This document shows, piece by piece, positions 7,794-16,451 of a stretch of 64,000 bases of DNA. The translations under genes and the position numbers were made by a program. This DNA comes from Natronomonas salinimetallica. Its GTDB lineage: Archaea > Halobacteriota > Halobacteria > Halobacteriales > Haloarculaceae. Every line of letters starts with the position of its first letter. Position 1 is the first letter of the stretch. The notes under the pieces are model-generated. The model had not been told where the DNA came from, did no database searches, and was given only the letters and a program-made list of their open reading frames with translations. The DNA lies in the NCBI RefSeq assembly GCF_013839515.1, contig NZ_JACDNQ010000006.1, positions 62,001 to 126,000 of the forward strand. The letters run 5' to 3'.

Positions 7794-9056
7794 ATGGACG
7801 AGTATACCGACCGATCCGGGACGACGAGCGGCTCTGGAGGTACGGACAAGCCACAGAGCGCGGACAAAGACTGCGATATCTGCGTCATCGTCCCCACAAT
7901 CCGGGAATACGACTGCGTTCGCGCGTACATCGAGAACGCCCGAGCGCACGACTTTGACACCGATCGACTACACTTCGTCCTCGTCACCGAGGACTTCTGT
8001 GATACCGACGAGATGCGAGCGATGCTCGATGATCTCGGCGTCGACGGTGCGGTCTTCGACGGAAGCGACCGCGAGGAGTGGTACGAGCGTCACGGGATCA
8101 CCGAGTACGCACACCTCGTACCGGCGGCGAGTCACGCCGAAACGAGCTTCGGACTCCTCTACATGTGGGCCAACGATACGTTCGAGTACGGCGTCTTCAT
8201 CGACGACGACACGCTCCCACACAATGGGGACTTTTTCGGTCGACACATGCGGAATCTCGCCTTTGGGGGAGACATCGAGCGAGTTCGTTCGGACGAACAG
8301 TGGGTCAACGTGCTGTATCAACGGGCCGACGAACACGGTCTCTATCCGCGAGGCTACCCCTACTCGGCGATGGACGAAACCGTCGAGACGGATACTGTCG
8401 AAGTCGGATCCGGCGAAATAGTCGCCTCGCAGGGGCTGTGGACAAACGTCCCGGATCTCGATGCCGTCCGGATCCTGATGGACGGTGACCTGGAGGGGCA
8501 GGCCCAAACCCGGACGACGCTCGAGGATTTCGATCGGGACTTCGTCGCCGCGGACGGAAACTATCTCACGGTCTGTTCGATGAATCTCGCGTTCCGGCGG
8601 GAAATCATTCCCGCGTTCTATCAGCTCCCGATGGACGACAACGAGTGGGACGTCGGGCGCTTCGACGACATCTGGAGCGGCGTCTTCCTCAAGCGGGCCT
8701 GCGATTTCCTCGGCGCGCGGATCTACAACGGCCGGCCGCTGTGTGAACACAACAAGGCCCCGCGGTCGACGTTCGACGACCTCCACAACGAGGTCGCGGG
8801 CTTGGAGCTCAACGAACACCTCTGGGAGCTCGTCGACGAGGTCGAACCGGGACCGCTGCGCTCCAGCGACGCGGCCGACGGCTACGCGGCGGTCTTCGAG
8901 GCGATGGCACGGCGACTCGCCGAGGGCGAGTTCGACGAGTACCGCAACGGCGCGTTCCTCACTCACGTCGGCGAGCACATGCTCGGGTGGCTCGAGTGTC
9001 TCGACGAACTCGGAGCGGCCGGGGCGGTCGAAACGCCCGTCGCGGCGGACGACTGA
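7794..9056 (+). CDS. GT75 / reversibly glycosylated polypeptide-like protein
   Basis: This 420-residue protein resembles the RGP / UDP-arabinopyranose mutase family (GT75). It has a nucleotide-sugar-binding start (CVIVPTIREYD, about 29-40), an acidic metal/nucleotide motif FIDDDTLP (137-139 DDD), the family signature YPRGYPYS (Arg186; the equivalent arginine is reported as the self-glycosylation site in plant enzymes), SQGLWTNVPDLDA, a CSMNLAFRREI segment and GRFDDIWSGV. The family interconverts pyranose and furanose forms of UDP-sugars; the exact substrate here is unknown. The gene sits directly behind operator site 2 and upstream of an Fe(III)-binding lipoprotein gene. No signal peptide is seen, so it is cytosolic. 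Confidence 0.8.
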   Translation: MDEYTDRSGTTSGSGGTDKPQSADKDCDICVIVPTIREYDCVRAYIENARAHDFDTDRLHFVLVTEDFCDTDEMRAMLDDLGVDGAVFDGSDREEWYERHGITEYAHLVPAASHAETSFGLLYMWANDTFEYGVFIDDDTLPHNGDFFGRHMRNLAFGGDIERVRSDEQWVNVLYQRADEHGLYPRGYPYSAMDETVETDTVEVGSGEIVASQGLWTNVPDLDAVRILMDGDLEGQAQTRTTLEDFDRDFVAADGNYLTVCSMNLAFRREIIPAFYQLPMDDNEWDVGRFDDIWSGVFLKRACDFLGARIYNGRPLCEHNKAPRSTFDDLHNEVAGLELNEHLWELVDEVEPGPLRSSDAADGYAAVFEAMARRLAEGEFDEYRNGAFLTHVGEHMLGWLECLDELGAAGAVETPVAADD

Positions 9057-9062
9057 AGCGAC

Positions 9063-9073
9063 GAATATATATG
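9063..9073 (+). promoter_or_regulatory. TATA box of the Fe-binding lipoprotein gene
   Basis: The stretch gaatatatatg lies about 25-30 bases before the ATG at 9096 and directly before operator site 3, the expected layout for a repressible leaderless promoter. Confidence 0.65.
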
Positions 9074-9075
9074 TA

Positions 9076-9091
9076 TTTAGGTGGACCTAAA
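9076..9091 (+). promoter_or_regulatory. Palindromic operator, TTTAGGT-type, site 3
   Basis: The sequence TTTAGGTGGACCTAAA lies between the TATA box and the ATG, four bases before the start codon. It would cover the transcription start of a leaderless mRNA. Confidence 0.82.
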
Positions 9092-9095
9092 AACC

Positions 9096-10238
9096 ATGAC
9101 TGACGAACGAATCCACGGACGAACGACAGACCGCCGGCGCTTTCTCGCGGCCGCGGGCGCGGCCGGGGCGGCCGGACTCGCCGGCTGTTCGGGGATGCTC
9201 GGCGGGAACGGATCGGACGACGGCACCGATGGCTCGGACTCGCCGGTCGGCCAGATCGGATCGGGGCGGGAGGGCCGCGATGCTCCCGGTGGGACCCCGA
9301 TGAGCGAGATGCCGGATCTACAGGGCGAACTCACAGTCTACTCGGGCCGCGGTGAGTTCCTCGTCGGCGAGCTCGTCGGCTTCATCGACGATCAATACGA
9401 GGACTTCGAGTTGACCGTCCGGTACGGCGGGTCGACCGATCTCGTCAACCAGATCGTCAACGAGGGCGACGGCTCGCCCGCCGACGTGTTCTACTCGGTG
9501 AACGCCGGGTCCCTCGGGGCGTTGGCCGACGAGGGACGAGCGGGATCGATCGACGAGTCGGTCCTCGAGATGGTCCGCTCGGAGTTCCGTACCGACGCCT
9601 GGATGGGGACGTCCGGCCGGGCGCGGACGATCCCGTACAACACCGACGCGTACGCGGCCGACGACATGCCGAACGATATCATGGCCTATCCCGAGGCGTT
9701 CGACGGCGATCTCGGATGGGCACCCTCCTACGGCTCCTGTCAGGCGTTCGTCACCGCCATGCGGCTCATCGAGGGCGAGGAAGCGACCCGCGAGTGGCTC
9801 AACGCCGTCATTGAGAGCGGTATCACCGACTATCCGGACGAGTTCGCCGCCTGTGAGGCGGTCGCCGACGGCGAGATCGACGCCGCGTTCACGAATCACT
9901 ACTACGTCCAGCGCGTACTCGACGGGAACCCGGAGGCCTCGATCGCGACCGCCTTCACGCAGGGTGACGCCGGTGCCGTCTTCAACGTCGCCGGCGCGGC
10001 GGTCGTCGATACGGCCGACGACGAGTCCCTCGCGAGCAACTTCATCCGACACCTGCTGTCGGCGGAGGCACAAAACTACTTCGCTACGTCGACGTTCGAG
10101 TACCCGCTCGTCCCGGACGTCGACCCGGTCGGCGACCTCCCCTCGATCGACGAACTCGACGTTCCCGATATCGATCTCGCGCGGCTCTCCGAACTCGAGC
10201 CGACGGTCGATCTCATGCGTGACGTCGGCGCGCTCTGA
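9096..10238 (+). CDS. Tat-exported Fe(III)-type ABC substrate-binding lipoprotein
   Basis: This 380-residue extracellular solute-binding protein resembles FbpA/FutA/IdiA ferric-binding proteins. It has a twin-arginine signal (RRRF at 13-16, Ala/Gly-rich core) ending in a lipobox AGLAGC (Cys31), followed by an acidic Gly/Ser/Asp linker. The mature domain begins GELTVYSGRGEF and contains a paired-tyrosine segment NHYYVQR like the iron-ligand tyrosines of ferric-binding proteins. The start at 9096 was preferred over an in-frame GTG at 9081 because that GTG lies inside the operator. It is probably co-transcribed with the GT-C gene 15 bases downstream. No permease or ATPase adjoins it; a matching permease lies at 47.8-49.4 kb. 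Confidence 0.88.
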   Translation: MTDERIHGRTTDRRRFLAAAGAAGAAGLAGCSGMLGGNGSDDGTDGSDSPVGQIGSGREGRDAPGGTPMSEMPDLQGELTVYSGRGEFLVGELVGFIDDQYEDFELTVRYGGSTDLVNQIVNEGDGSPADVFYSVNAGSLGALADEGRAGSIDESVLEMVRSEFRTDAWMGTSGRARTIPYNTDAYAADDMPNDIMAYPEAFDGDLGWAPSYGSCQAFVTAMRLIEGEEATREWLNAVIESGITDYPDEFAACEAVADGEIDAAFTNHYYVQRVLDGNPEASIATAFTQGDAGAVFNVAGAAVVDTADDESLASNFIRHLLSAEAQNYFATSTFEYPLVPDVDPVGDLPSIDELDVPDIDLARLSELEPTVDLMRDVGAL

Positions 10239-10253
10239 ACGGTTCCCACCGAC

Positions 10254-12416
10254 GTGACATCTCCTCGAGACCGGCTCCGACGGCGGGTATCGAAGGCCGT
10301 CAGTGAAGCGTTTCGCCGCCTCGACGCCCCACGGGTGGCGGCCATCGCGACCGCCGCCGGGGCCGCTATCGCGGTCTTCGTCGTCTCCAGTACGGTCTTT
10401 GCGTACCACTCGAGCAACCACGACGAGGGGGTATATCTGCTCCAGGCGGCGCTGCTTCTCGACGGTCAACTCGAACTCCGGGCCGGGGAGTTGGCCGGCG
10501 CGTTCCGGCCGTGGTTCTTCGTCGAGGACGGGGGGCGGCTCTACCCGAAATACACCCCCGTTCCGGCGGCGATGTTCGCGGCCTCGATGGCGCTTTTCGG
10601 CGAGCCGCGGATGACGCTCGCCGCCGTCGCCGCGGCGAACGCCGCGCTCGTGTACGTGTTGGGGTCGATGCTCTTCGATCGCCGGGTCGGCGTCGTCGCG
10701 GCGGCGCTGTTCGCCGCGTCGCCGCTCGCGGTCGTGACGACGTCCGCGTTCCTCCCCTATGCGCCGACGACGGCGCTGAATCTGTTGTTCGCCGTCGCGT
10801 ATCTGCGGGGCGTCCGGGACGGCTCGATCCCCGCCGCCGCGGTCGCCGGGATCGCGATCGGGGTCGCCTTCTTCGCCCGCCCCTACACGGCGGTGCTGTT
10901 CGCGATCCCGTTTATGTGTCACGCGCTCGTTTCGGTCGTCAACTCGGTGTCGGACGGCGGTATTTCGACCGCCGAACCGGTCCGTAGACAGGGCGTGACG
11001 GCGGTGTTTGGCCTCGCGTTCGTCGGCGTGACGCTCGCGTACAACGCCCGGATGACCGGTTCGCCACTCGTGTTCCCCTACGAGGCGTTCGCCCCCGCGG
11101 ACGGTCCCGGGTTCGGCACCCGGCGGATCCTCGACCACTCGGTCACGTACACCCCCGCGTTGGCGCTGGAGGCCAACGGGTACGCCATCCGGTATCTCCT
11201 CACGCGGTGGTTCGTCGCGGGACCGATCGGGACGGCGGCCGCGGTCGCGGGCCTCGCGCTCGCCGTCCGCCGATGGATCGGTGAGCGGACTGCCGCCGAC
11301 GGTTCGGCGGCCTTCGAGCGACGGGCGGGCCTCGTGCTCGCCGGGCTCTTCGTGACCGTTACGGCCGGCAACGTCGCCTTCTGGGGCAACTACAACGTCC
11401 TCGCGACGCTGTCGGATCCGACCGACGGCCTCGTCTCGCAGTTCGGCCCGTTCTATCACTTCGACCTGCTGGTTCCCCTTTCGGTGTTCGCAGCCCTCGC
11501 CGTCGTCGTCGGCTGGGACCGGGGGGTTCCGGCCGTCCGGTCGGTGATCGAACGCCGCCGCTCCCGGCGGGCCGCGCGGGTCGCGGTCGCGCTCCTCCTC
11601 GTTGCGAGCCTCGTCGGCGCGTCGGCCGCCGCGGTCGCGGCCGTCTCGGGTCCGCTCGACCGGAACGCGGCTCACACGGAGAAATACGAGGTCGCCTACG
11701 GGCCGATCGAGACGGCCGACCCCGAAAGCGCGGTGGTATTTTTGCCGACGCCGTACGGCGACTGGCAGAACCACCCGTTCCAGTATCTCCGCAACGACGG
11801 CGGGCTGGACGGCCCCGTCGTCTACGCGCTCGATCGCGGCCCGGGTGACGACTTCGCGGTCCTCGATGCCTACCCGAACCGGACGCACTACCGGTATGCC
11901 TATCGGGGCGAGTGGACGCCGAGTGCGGATCGACACGTCACCCCGAAGCTCGAGCCGCTGGACGTCCGTCGCGGCGCGACGCTCGATGGAGAGGCCGTCG
12001 TCGGCGTCCCGTCCCGCGTCGCCCACGCCAGGGTCCGACTCGAAAGCGAGACGGGCGGTACCGCCGAGTACGCGGTGGCCGATCCCGACGGCTCGATCAC
12101 CGTGCCGTGGTCGATCGATCGCGACGCCGCGCGGTTGTTGGCGGCCGACTCAGCGCCGTCGGTTCGGGTGGGTGGGGCCGACACCGTCGTCCTGACGGTC
12201 ACGCTCACACAGCCCGACGGCGGAACGCTCACGTACCGCCAGGAAGCGACCGTCAGAACCGGCATCGACGGCGTCGAGGTAGTCTGGCCGCCGGAGCGCT
12301 CCGTCTGTCCGCTCGTCACCGACTGCGGTAACGAGGGGACGTACCTCCCCGACGATTCGGACGCCCACCGGGCGGGCGTCTCCTTCGAGACGCGTCTGGA
12401 GCCGCGAGAGCCGTGA
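10254..12416 (+). CDS. GT-C membrane glycosyltransferase (GT39/PMT-like)
   Basis: This 720-residue polytopic protein has one N-terminal helix, an external-loop acidic motif NHDEG (55-59) typical of dolichol-phosphate-sugar-dependent GT-C transferases (PMT/ArnT type), then about ten more membrane helices to about residue 445. A C-terminal soluble domain of about 270 residues (beta-rich, ending with VCPLVTDCGNEG) faces the outside. It probably transfers a lipid-linked sugar to surface proteins or glycans. The start is GTG at 10254, 15 bases after the lipoprotein stop, so it is under operator site 3. The substrate is unknown; fusion to the C-terminal domain is not one I recognise. Confidence 0.8.
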   Translation: MTSPRDRLRRRVSKAVSEAFRRLDAPRVAAIATAAGAAIAVFVVSSTVFAYHSSNHDEGVYLLQAALLLDGQLELRAGELAGAFRPWFFVEDGGRLYPKYTPVPAAMFAASMALFGEPRMTLAAVAAANAALVYVLGSMLFDRRVGVVAAALFAASPLAVVTTSAFLPYAPTTALNLLFAVAYLRGVRDGSIPAAAVAGIAIGVAFFARPYTAVLFAIPFMCHALVSVVNSVSDGGISTAEPVRRQGVTAVFGLAFVGVTLAYNARMTGSPLVFPYEAFAPADGPGFGTRRILDHSVTYTPALALEANGYAIRYLLTRWFVAGPIGTAAAVAGLALAVRRWIGERTAADGSAAFERRAGLVLAGLFVTVTAGNVAFWGNYNVLATLSDPTDGLVSQFGPFYHFDLLVPLSVFAALAVVVGWDRGVPAVRSVIERRRSRRAARVAVALLLVASLVGASAAAVAAVSGPLDRNAAHTEKYEVAYGPIETADPESAVVFLPTPYGDWQNHPFQYLRNDGGLDGPVVYALDRGPGDDFAVLDAYPNRTHYRYAYRGEWTPSADRHVTPKLEPLDVRRGATLDGEAVVGVPSRVAHARVRLESETGGTAEYAVADPDGSITVPWSIDRDAARLLAADSAPSVRVGGADTVVLTVTLTQPDGGTLTYRQEATVRTGIDGVEVVWPPERSVCPLVTDCGNEGTYLPDDSDAHRAGVSFETRLEPREP

Positions 12417-12498
12417 ACGGAACCGAGCGCGTCTGCGGCGATGAACGGAACCGAGCGCGTCTGCGGCGATGAACGGAACCGAGCGCGTCGGCGGCGAT
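12415..12498 (+). repeat. Tandem repeat, 28 bp x 3
   Basis: Three head-to-tail copies of a 28-bp unit beginning gaacggaaccgagcg (12415-12442, 12443-12470, 12471-12498); the third has one change. The first copy overlaps the last two bases of the GT-C stop codon. Confidence 0.95.
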
Positions 12499-12749
12499 TG
12501 AACGTCGCGGGCACGTACGGGAGACACCGCATCGTACCGGACGGCCTCGCGTTCCGTTTCGCTTGATAAACCCCTGCCAGAATCCTCGAAATTGATCCAT
12601 AGTCCGTCGGCGTCTCTTATCGAGACAACCGTTAGCACAGCGCCGCAGTCTGTGTGTTTCACCCAGAGCACCGGTCGAAATCCGGCCTGCGCCGCCCGTC
12701 CGATATCAGGTACATTTATATAGAACCACAGACAATCATTCGGACGACT
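12499..12749. other. Promoter region of the thermosome gene
   Basis: Between the tandem repeat and the thermosome start there is no convincing gene. A strong TATA box TTTATATA at 12715-12722 lies 28 bases before the ATG, as in haloarchaeal heat-shock-type leaderless promoters. The open frame that would extend the thermosome upstream lacks its conserved N-terminus. Confidence 0.6.
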
Positions 12750-14426
12750 ATGAGCCAACAGCAACAGATGGGAGGACAGCCGATGATCATTCTCGGTGAG
12801 GATTCCCAGCGGATGAAAGACCGTGACGCCCAATCGCACAACATCGCGGCGGCGAAAGCGGTCGCCGAATCGGTACGCTCGACGCTCGGCCCCAAGGGGA
12901 TGGACAAGATGCTCGTCTCCTCGATGGGTGACATCACCGTCACGAACGACGGCGTCACCATCCTCCAGGAGATGGACATCGACAACCCGACCGCCGAGAT
13001 GATCGTCCAGGTCGCGGAGACACAGGAGGACGAAGCGGGCGACGGCACGACGACCGCCGTCTCCGTCGCCGGGGAACTGCTAAAGAACGCCGAGGACCTC
13101 CTCGAGCAGGACATCCACCCGACGGCGATGATCAAGGGCTTCCACCTCGCGAGCGATCGCGCCCGCGAGGAGATCGACAACGTCGCCTACGACGTCGATT
13201 CCGAGGACACCGAACTCCTCAAGCAGGTCGCCGAGACGTCGATGACCGGCAAGGGCGCGGAACTCGAAAAGGACGTCCTCGCCCAACTCGTCGTCGACGC
13301 GGTCCAAGCGGTCACCGTCGACGCCGAGTCGGGCGAGACGATCGTCGACCTCGAGTACGTCAACACCGAGACCCAGACCGGCCGCTCTGCGGGCGAGTCC
13401 GAACTGCTCAACGGCGCGGTCGTCGACAAGAGCCCCGCCCACGAGGAGATGCCCCGAGCGGTCGAGGACGCGAACGTACTCCTCATCAACGAGGCGATCG
13501 AGATCGAGGATACCGACGCCGACGCCAGCCTCCAACTCGACAGCCCCGATCAGCTCCAGACGTTCATCGACAAGGAAGAAGAACAGCTCAAAGAGAAGGT
13601 CGATGCCATCGCCGAGGCCGGCGCGGACGTCGTTCTCTGTCAGAAGGGCATCGACGACCTCGCCGAGCACTTCCTCGCCAAGGAGGGCATCCTCGCGGCC
13701 TCCCGGGTGAAAAAGAGCGATCTCTCCTTCCTGCGTGAGGTCACGGGCGGCGACGTCGTCTCCGATATCGACGCCATCGAGGAGGCGACGCTCGGTTCCG
13801 CGAACGTCGAGTACGACGACGCGGACGAACTGTTCTACGTCGAGGGGCTCGACGACCACACCCACGGCGTGACGCTCTTGCTCCGCGGGTCGACAGAACA
13901 CGTCGTCGACGAACTCGAACGCGGTATCGGCGACGCCCTCGACGTCGTCGCCCAGACCGTCTCCGACGGCCGCGTGCTGGCCGGCGGCGGCGCGGTCGAA
14001 GTCGAAGTCGCCCGCCGCGTCCGGGAGTACGCCGACAGCGTCTCCGGCCGCGAGCAACTCGCCGTCGAGGCCTTCGCCGACGCACTGGAACTCGTCCCCC
14101 GCGTCCTCGCCGAGAACGCCGGCCTCGACTCGATCGATACCCTCGTCGACCTGCGTGCGGCTCACGACGACGGTGACGAGACGGCCGGACTCAACGTCTT
14201 CAGCGGCGACGTCGTCGATACCTTCGAGGCCGGCGTCGTCGAGCCGGCCCACGCCAAACAGCAGGGCATCTCCTCGGCCACCGAGGCCGCGAACCTCGTA
14301 CTCAAGATCGACGACATCATCGCCGCCGGTGATCTCTCGACGGAGGGCGAGGAACCCGAAGGCGGCCCCGGCGGTGCCCCCGGCGGCATGGGTGGCATGG
14401 GCGGCGGCATGGGCGGCATGATGTAA
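12750..14426 (+). CDS. thsA: Thermosome subunit (group II chaperonin)
   Basis: This 558-residue CCT/thermosome subunit forms double-ring chaperonins that refold proteins with ATP. Seen are the N-terminal [10 protein letters not shown] segment, ATP-binding [13 protein letters not shown] (about 43-55), VTNDGVTIL and the GDGTTT motif (about 97-102), and a Gly/Met-rich C-terminal tail (GGMGGM repeats) lining the ring. The start MSQQQQ is fixed by the leaderless TATA spacing. Which of several haloarchaeal paralogues (thsA/B/C) it represents cannot be told. Confidence 0.97.
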   Translation: MSQQQQMGGQPMIILGEDSQRMKDRDAQSHNIAAAKAVAESVRSTLGPKGMDKMLVSSMGDITVTNDGVTILQEMDIDNPTAEMIVQVAETQEDEAGDGTTTAVSVAGELLKNAEDLLEQDIHPTAMIKGFHLASDRAREEIDNVAYDVDSEDTELLKQVAETSMTGKGAELEKDVLAQLVVDAVQAVTVDAESGETIVDLEYVNTETQTGRSAGESELLNGAVVDKSPAHEEMPRAVEDANVLLINEAIEIEDTDADASLQLDSPDQLQTFIDKEEEQLKEKVDAIAEAGADVVLCQKGIDDLAEHFLAKEGILAASRVKKSDLSFLREVTGGDVVSDIDAIEEATLGSANVEYDDADELFYVEGLDDHTHGVTLLLRGSTEHVVDELERGIGDALDVVAQTVSDGRVLAGGGAVEVEVARRVREYADSVSGREQLAVEAFADALELVPRVLAENAGLDSIDTLVDLRAAHDDGDETAGLNVFSGDVVDTFEAGVVEPAHAKQQGISSATEAANLVLKIDDIIAAGDLSTEGEEPEGGPGGAPGGMGGMGGGMGGMM

Positions 14427-14502
14427 CACGGCCGGGAACCACCCGTTTCGAGCCGTCGCGGAGACGACCCTTTTTGTATCCGACCGCGCGTATCGGCACG
14501 TA

Positions 14503-15003
14503 ATGACGCTCTCCGAGGAAGCGAGATCCCGCCTGGCGGACGTCGTCACGCTCCAGCCGACGAAAAACAGCGAACTGCAGGACCGATGGGGGCTCGAAAG
14601 CGGTAGCGACGTACACACCTACCTCGAATCGGAGCTAAAACAGTACTACTACCGCGACGAGAACAGTCTGATCCGGGCGACGCCCGAGGCGGCCGATCTC
14701 GTCGGGATCGAACTCGACGACGACGTCGTCCAGGTGCCGCCGCTGCAGGGCGAGATCGTCGACACGCTCGCCGGTCCCGACGAGGACCCACAGAGCGTCG
14801 TGTCGACGTTACACGACCTCCGAGAGCGTGGCGTCGAGGCGGACGTCGATTCGGTCCGCTCGGCGCTCCGCAGCCTGGCCGACAAGGGTATCGTCGAGAT
14901 CGTCCGAAAGACCGTGCCGACGTTTCGGCTCGCTCTCGATCGGGCGTCCATCGAGGTCGAGGTCCTCGAGGGACCGGGGGAGGAGACGTCCCGGAGCCAG
15001 TAG
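14503..15003 (+). CDS. Haloarchaeal winged-helix-like protein (DUF5797-like)
   Basis: This 166-residue protein has two helix-rich units. The first (about 1-60) contains a KNSELQDRWGL..DVHTYLESEL segment with HTH character, and the second (about 80-140) a winged-helix-like VVSTLHDLRERGVEADVDSVRSALRSLADKGIVEIV. It looks like a conserved haloarchaeal family I recall as DUF5797, but this was not checked. A DNA-binding role is inferred from the second unit, which resembles replicative or transcriptional winged helices. It lies 76 bases after the thermosome stop, with its own TTTTTGTAT TATA-like element. Confidence 0.75.
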   Translation: MTLSEEARSRLADVVTLQPTKNSELQDRWGLESGSDVHTYLESELKQYYYRDENSLIRATPEAADLVGIELDDDVVQVPPLQGEIVDTLAGPDEDPQSVVSTLHDLRERGVEADVDSVRSALRSLADKGIVEIVRKTVPTFRLALDRASIEVEVLEGPGEETSRSQ

Positions 15004-15087
15004 GGCGGTTTGGCCGCCCCCTGGCGGGGACGGCCAGCAGCAAGCCGCCGATCGTCGGTCCCTCGAACCACTTGACCCCGAGGCGGT

Positions 15088-16122
15088 TCACGGGTCCCTG
15101 CCGCGTCGGCGACGACGTTTCCGATCGAGGAGCCGTTTCGTCGCCCGTCCCGGGCCGCCCTCGATCGGCCAGCCGCCGGTACGCCAGGCCGGGGGCTCCG
15201 GCTCGAAGGACGGACACGATCCCGAACACTCCGCGGCGGTCTGTGGGCGGCCTTTCGCCGCGCACCGCGGAAACGGCCCGCTCGGATCCTCGAGGTCGAA
15301 GTATCGGCAGTCGGGCCGCATCGTCCCCGCGTAGGAGCGCCAGCCGCGCTCGTACGCCCGTTCGGCTATCTCGGTGCGTTTTCGGCGTTTCCACTCGGGA
15401 TCGGCGTACTCGAAACGGGCGGCCGAAGCGTCCTCGGACCCGCCCGAGGGCCGATCGAGGATCCGGGTCCCCGGATCGGTGACGGTCAGCGTTCGGGGCT
15501 GCCAGACCGGCTCACACGAGTACGCTCCCGACGCCGTCGAAACCGCCAGAATGCCGACTTCGACCGGCATCGCCTCCAACAGCGCGGGTTCGACGCCGCC
15601 GTCCGACGCCTCCGTCGCCAGCCATACTTCGTCCGCGAGCCCGAGCGCTACGTCGTGTTCCAGTTGCTCGCCGAGCCGTCTCGCCGCCGCCGCGTTCAGG
15701 TCCGGTTTGTTCTCGATCGCGACGACCCGATCGACCCACGCCGGGTAGCGGTATCGCCGTCTGATCTCGATGCGGTTTCCGTCCCGGCGCGTCTCGATGA
15801 TTCCCCGGTCGTCGGCCTCGTGGATCGCCTCCCGGACGTATCGCCAGGGATAGCCGGGGTCCGGGAGACACTCGCGGTAGTACGTCCACGACGCCGGCGC
15901 GTGCCGGACGAGAGACAACAGATCCGACCCCAGACGCGTCTCGCCGAACGGTGCCCGCTCCGTGAGCCCGCCCGACGTGGGCTCGATGACGATCGTATCC
16001 CAGCGCCGGCGTGTGGTTCCGAGCTGTCTGGCGACGACGGGATCCGTTCCGCCGGCCACGCCGGGTGGCCAGTTTCTCTCGGCCCACGCACACACCCGTA
16101 ACTCGAAGCCGAACTCCTTCAC
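15088..16122 (-). CDS. PD-(D/E)XK nuclease-like protein with C-terminal Cys cluster (DUF5787-like)
   Basis: This 344-residue protein has a probable restriction-endonuclease-like core: an acidic residue in RRWDTIVIEP (about 40-48), then VVAIENKPDLN (about 133-143), an E-x-K motif like that of PD-(D/E)XK nucleases, followed by an amphipathic helix. A winged-helix-like insert (about 68-125) sits between them. The C-terminal part holds four cysteines in a CRYFDL...CAAKG...CSGSC pattern that could bind zinc or an Fe-S cluster, with extra Cys near residue 11. Family recalled as DUF5787. It may be a DNA repair or defence nuclease; function is unproven. Confidence 0.75.
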   Translation of the reverse strand: MKEFGFELRVCAWAERNWPPGVAGGTDPVVARQLGTTRRRWDTIVIEPTSGGLTERAPFGETRLGSDLLSLVRHAPASWTYYRECLPDPGYPWRYVREAIHEADDRGIIETRRDGNRIEIRRRYRYPAWVDRVVAIENKPDLNAAAARRLGEQLEHDVALGLADEVWLATEASDGGVEPALLEAMPVEVGILAVSTASGAYSCEPVWQPRTLTVTDPGTRILDRPSGGSEDASAARFEYADPEWKRRKRTEIAERAYERGWRSYAGTMRPDCRYFDLEDPSGPFPRCAAKGRPQTAAECSGSCPSFEPEPPAWRTGGWPIEGGPGRATKRLLDRKRRRRRGRDP

Positions 16123-16451
16123 GGTCGACGTCGGTGGGCGTTGGACCTAAACGGTTCGCTCGCGAGGCGTAGAACCGAAGACGGAACGGGACGGGAGTGG
16201 ATGCGTCGGGCACCGGGCGGACCCGACGCGGGCGGACGTGCGAGGCGGGCGTCGGAGCGTTCTTGCCGTCACGACGAGAAAAGCGTCGTTCGGGCATTCA
16301 CGGGTACGCCGCGATCACGTATAAACCCTCGTGTACCGGGGCGGACCGTGCCCACGCCGGAGGACGCCCTCATACGAATCGCCGTACCGATGGAGCGGTC
16401 ACCGCCGGAACGGTAGGGCGGTGGCCGCCACCCAGACGACAACGGTCCGTA
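16123..16451. other. Intergenic gap without recognised gene
   Basis: The gap holds a TATA-like element (cgtataaa, about 16317-16325) and a TTTAGG-type half-site (gacctaaac, 16144-16152), but the open frame across it is Arg/Pro-rich and lacks haloarchaeal amino-acid bias. The DUF5787-like gene is probably transcribed from the left part of this gap. Confidence 0.45.

Noticed and set aside
9318-12026. 902-codon open frame on the minus strand opposite the Fe-binding protein and GT-C genes
   Set aside because: Arg/Asp/Gly/Val-rich shadow of the plus-strand genes in high-GC DNA; no recognisable domain.
12415-12498. Possible CRISPR array
   Set aside because: Copies are directly adjacent with no spacers; it is a tandem repeat. 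The same applies to the other minisatellites, and no cas gene is present.
16141-16152. Half-site of the TTTAGGT operator
   Set aside because: Only one arm (CCTAAA-like) is present; similar half-sites at 29225 and 37983 also lack a partner arm.
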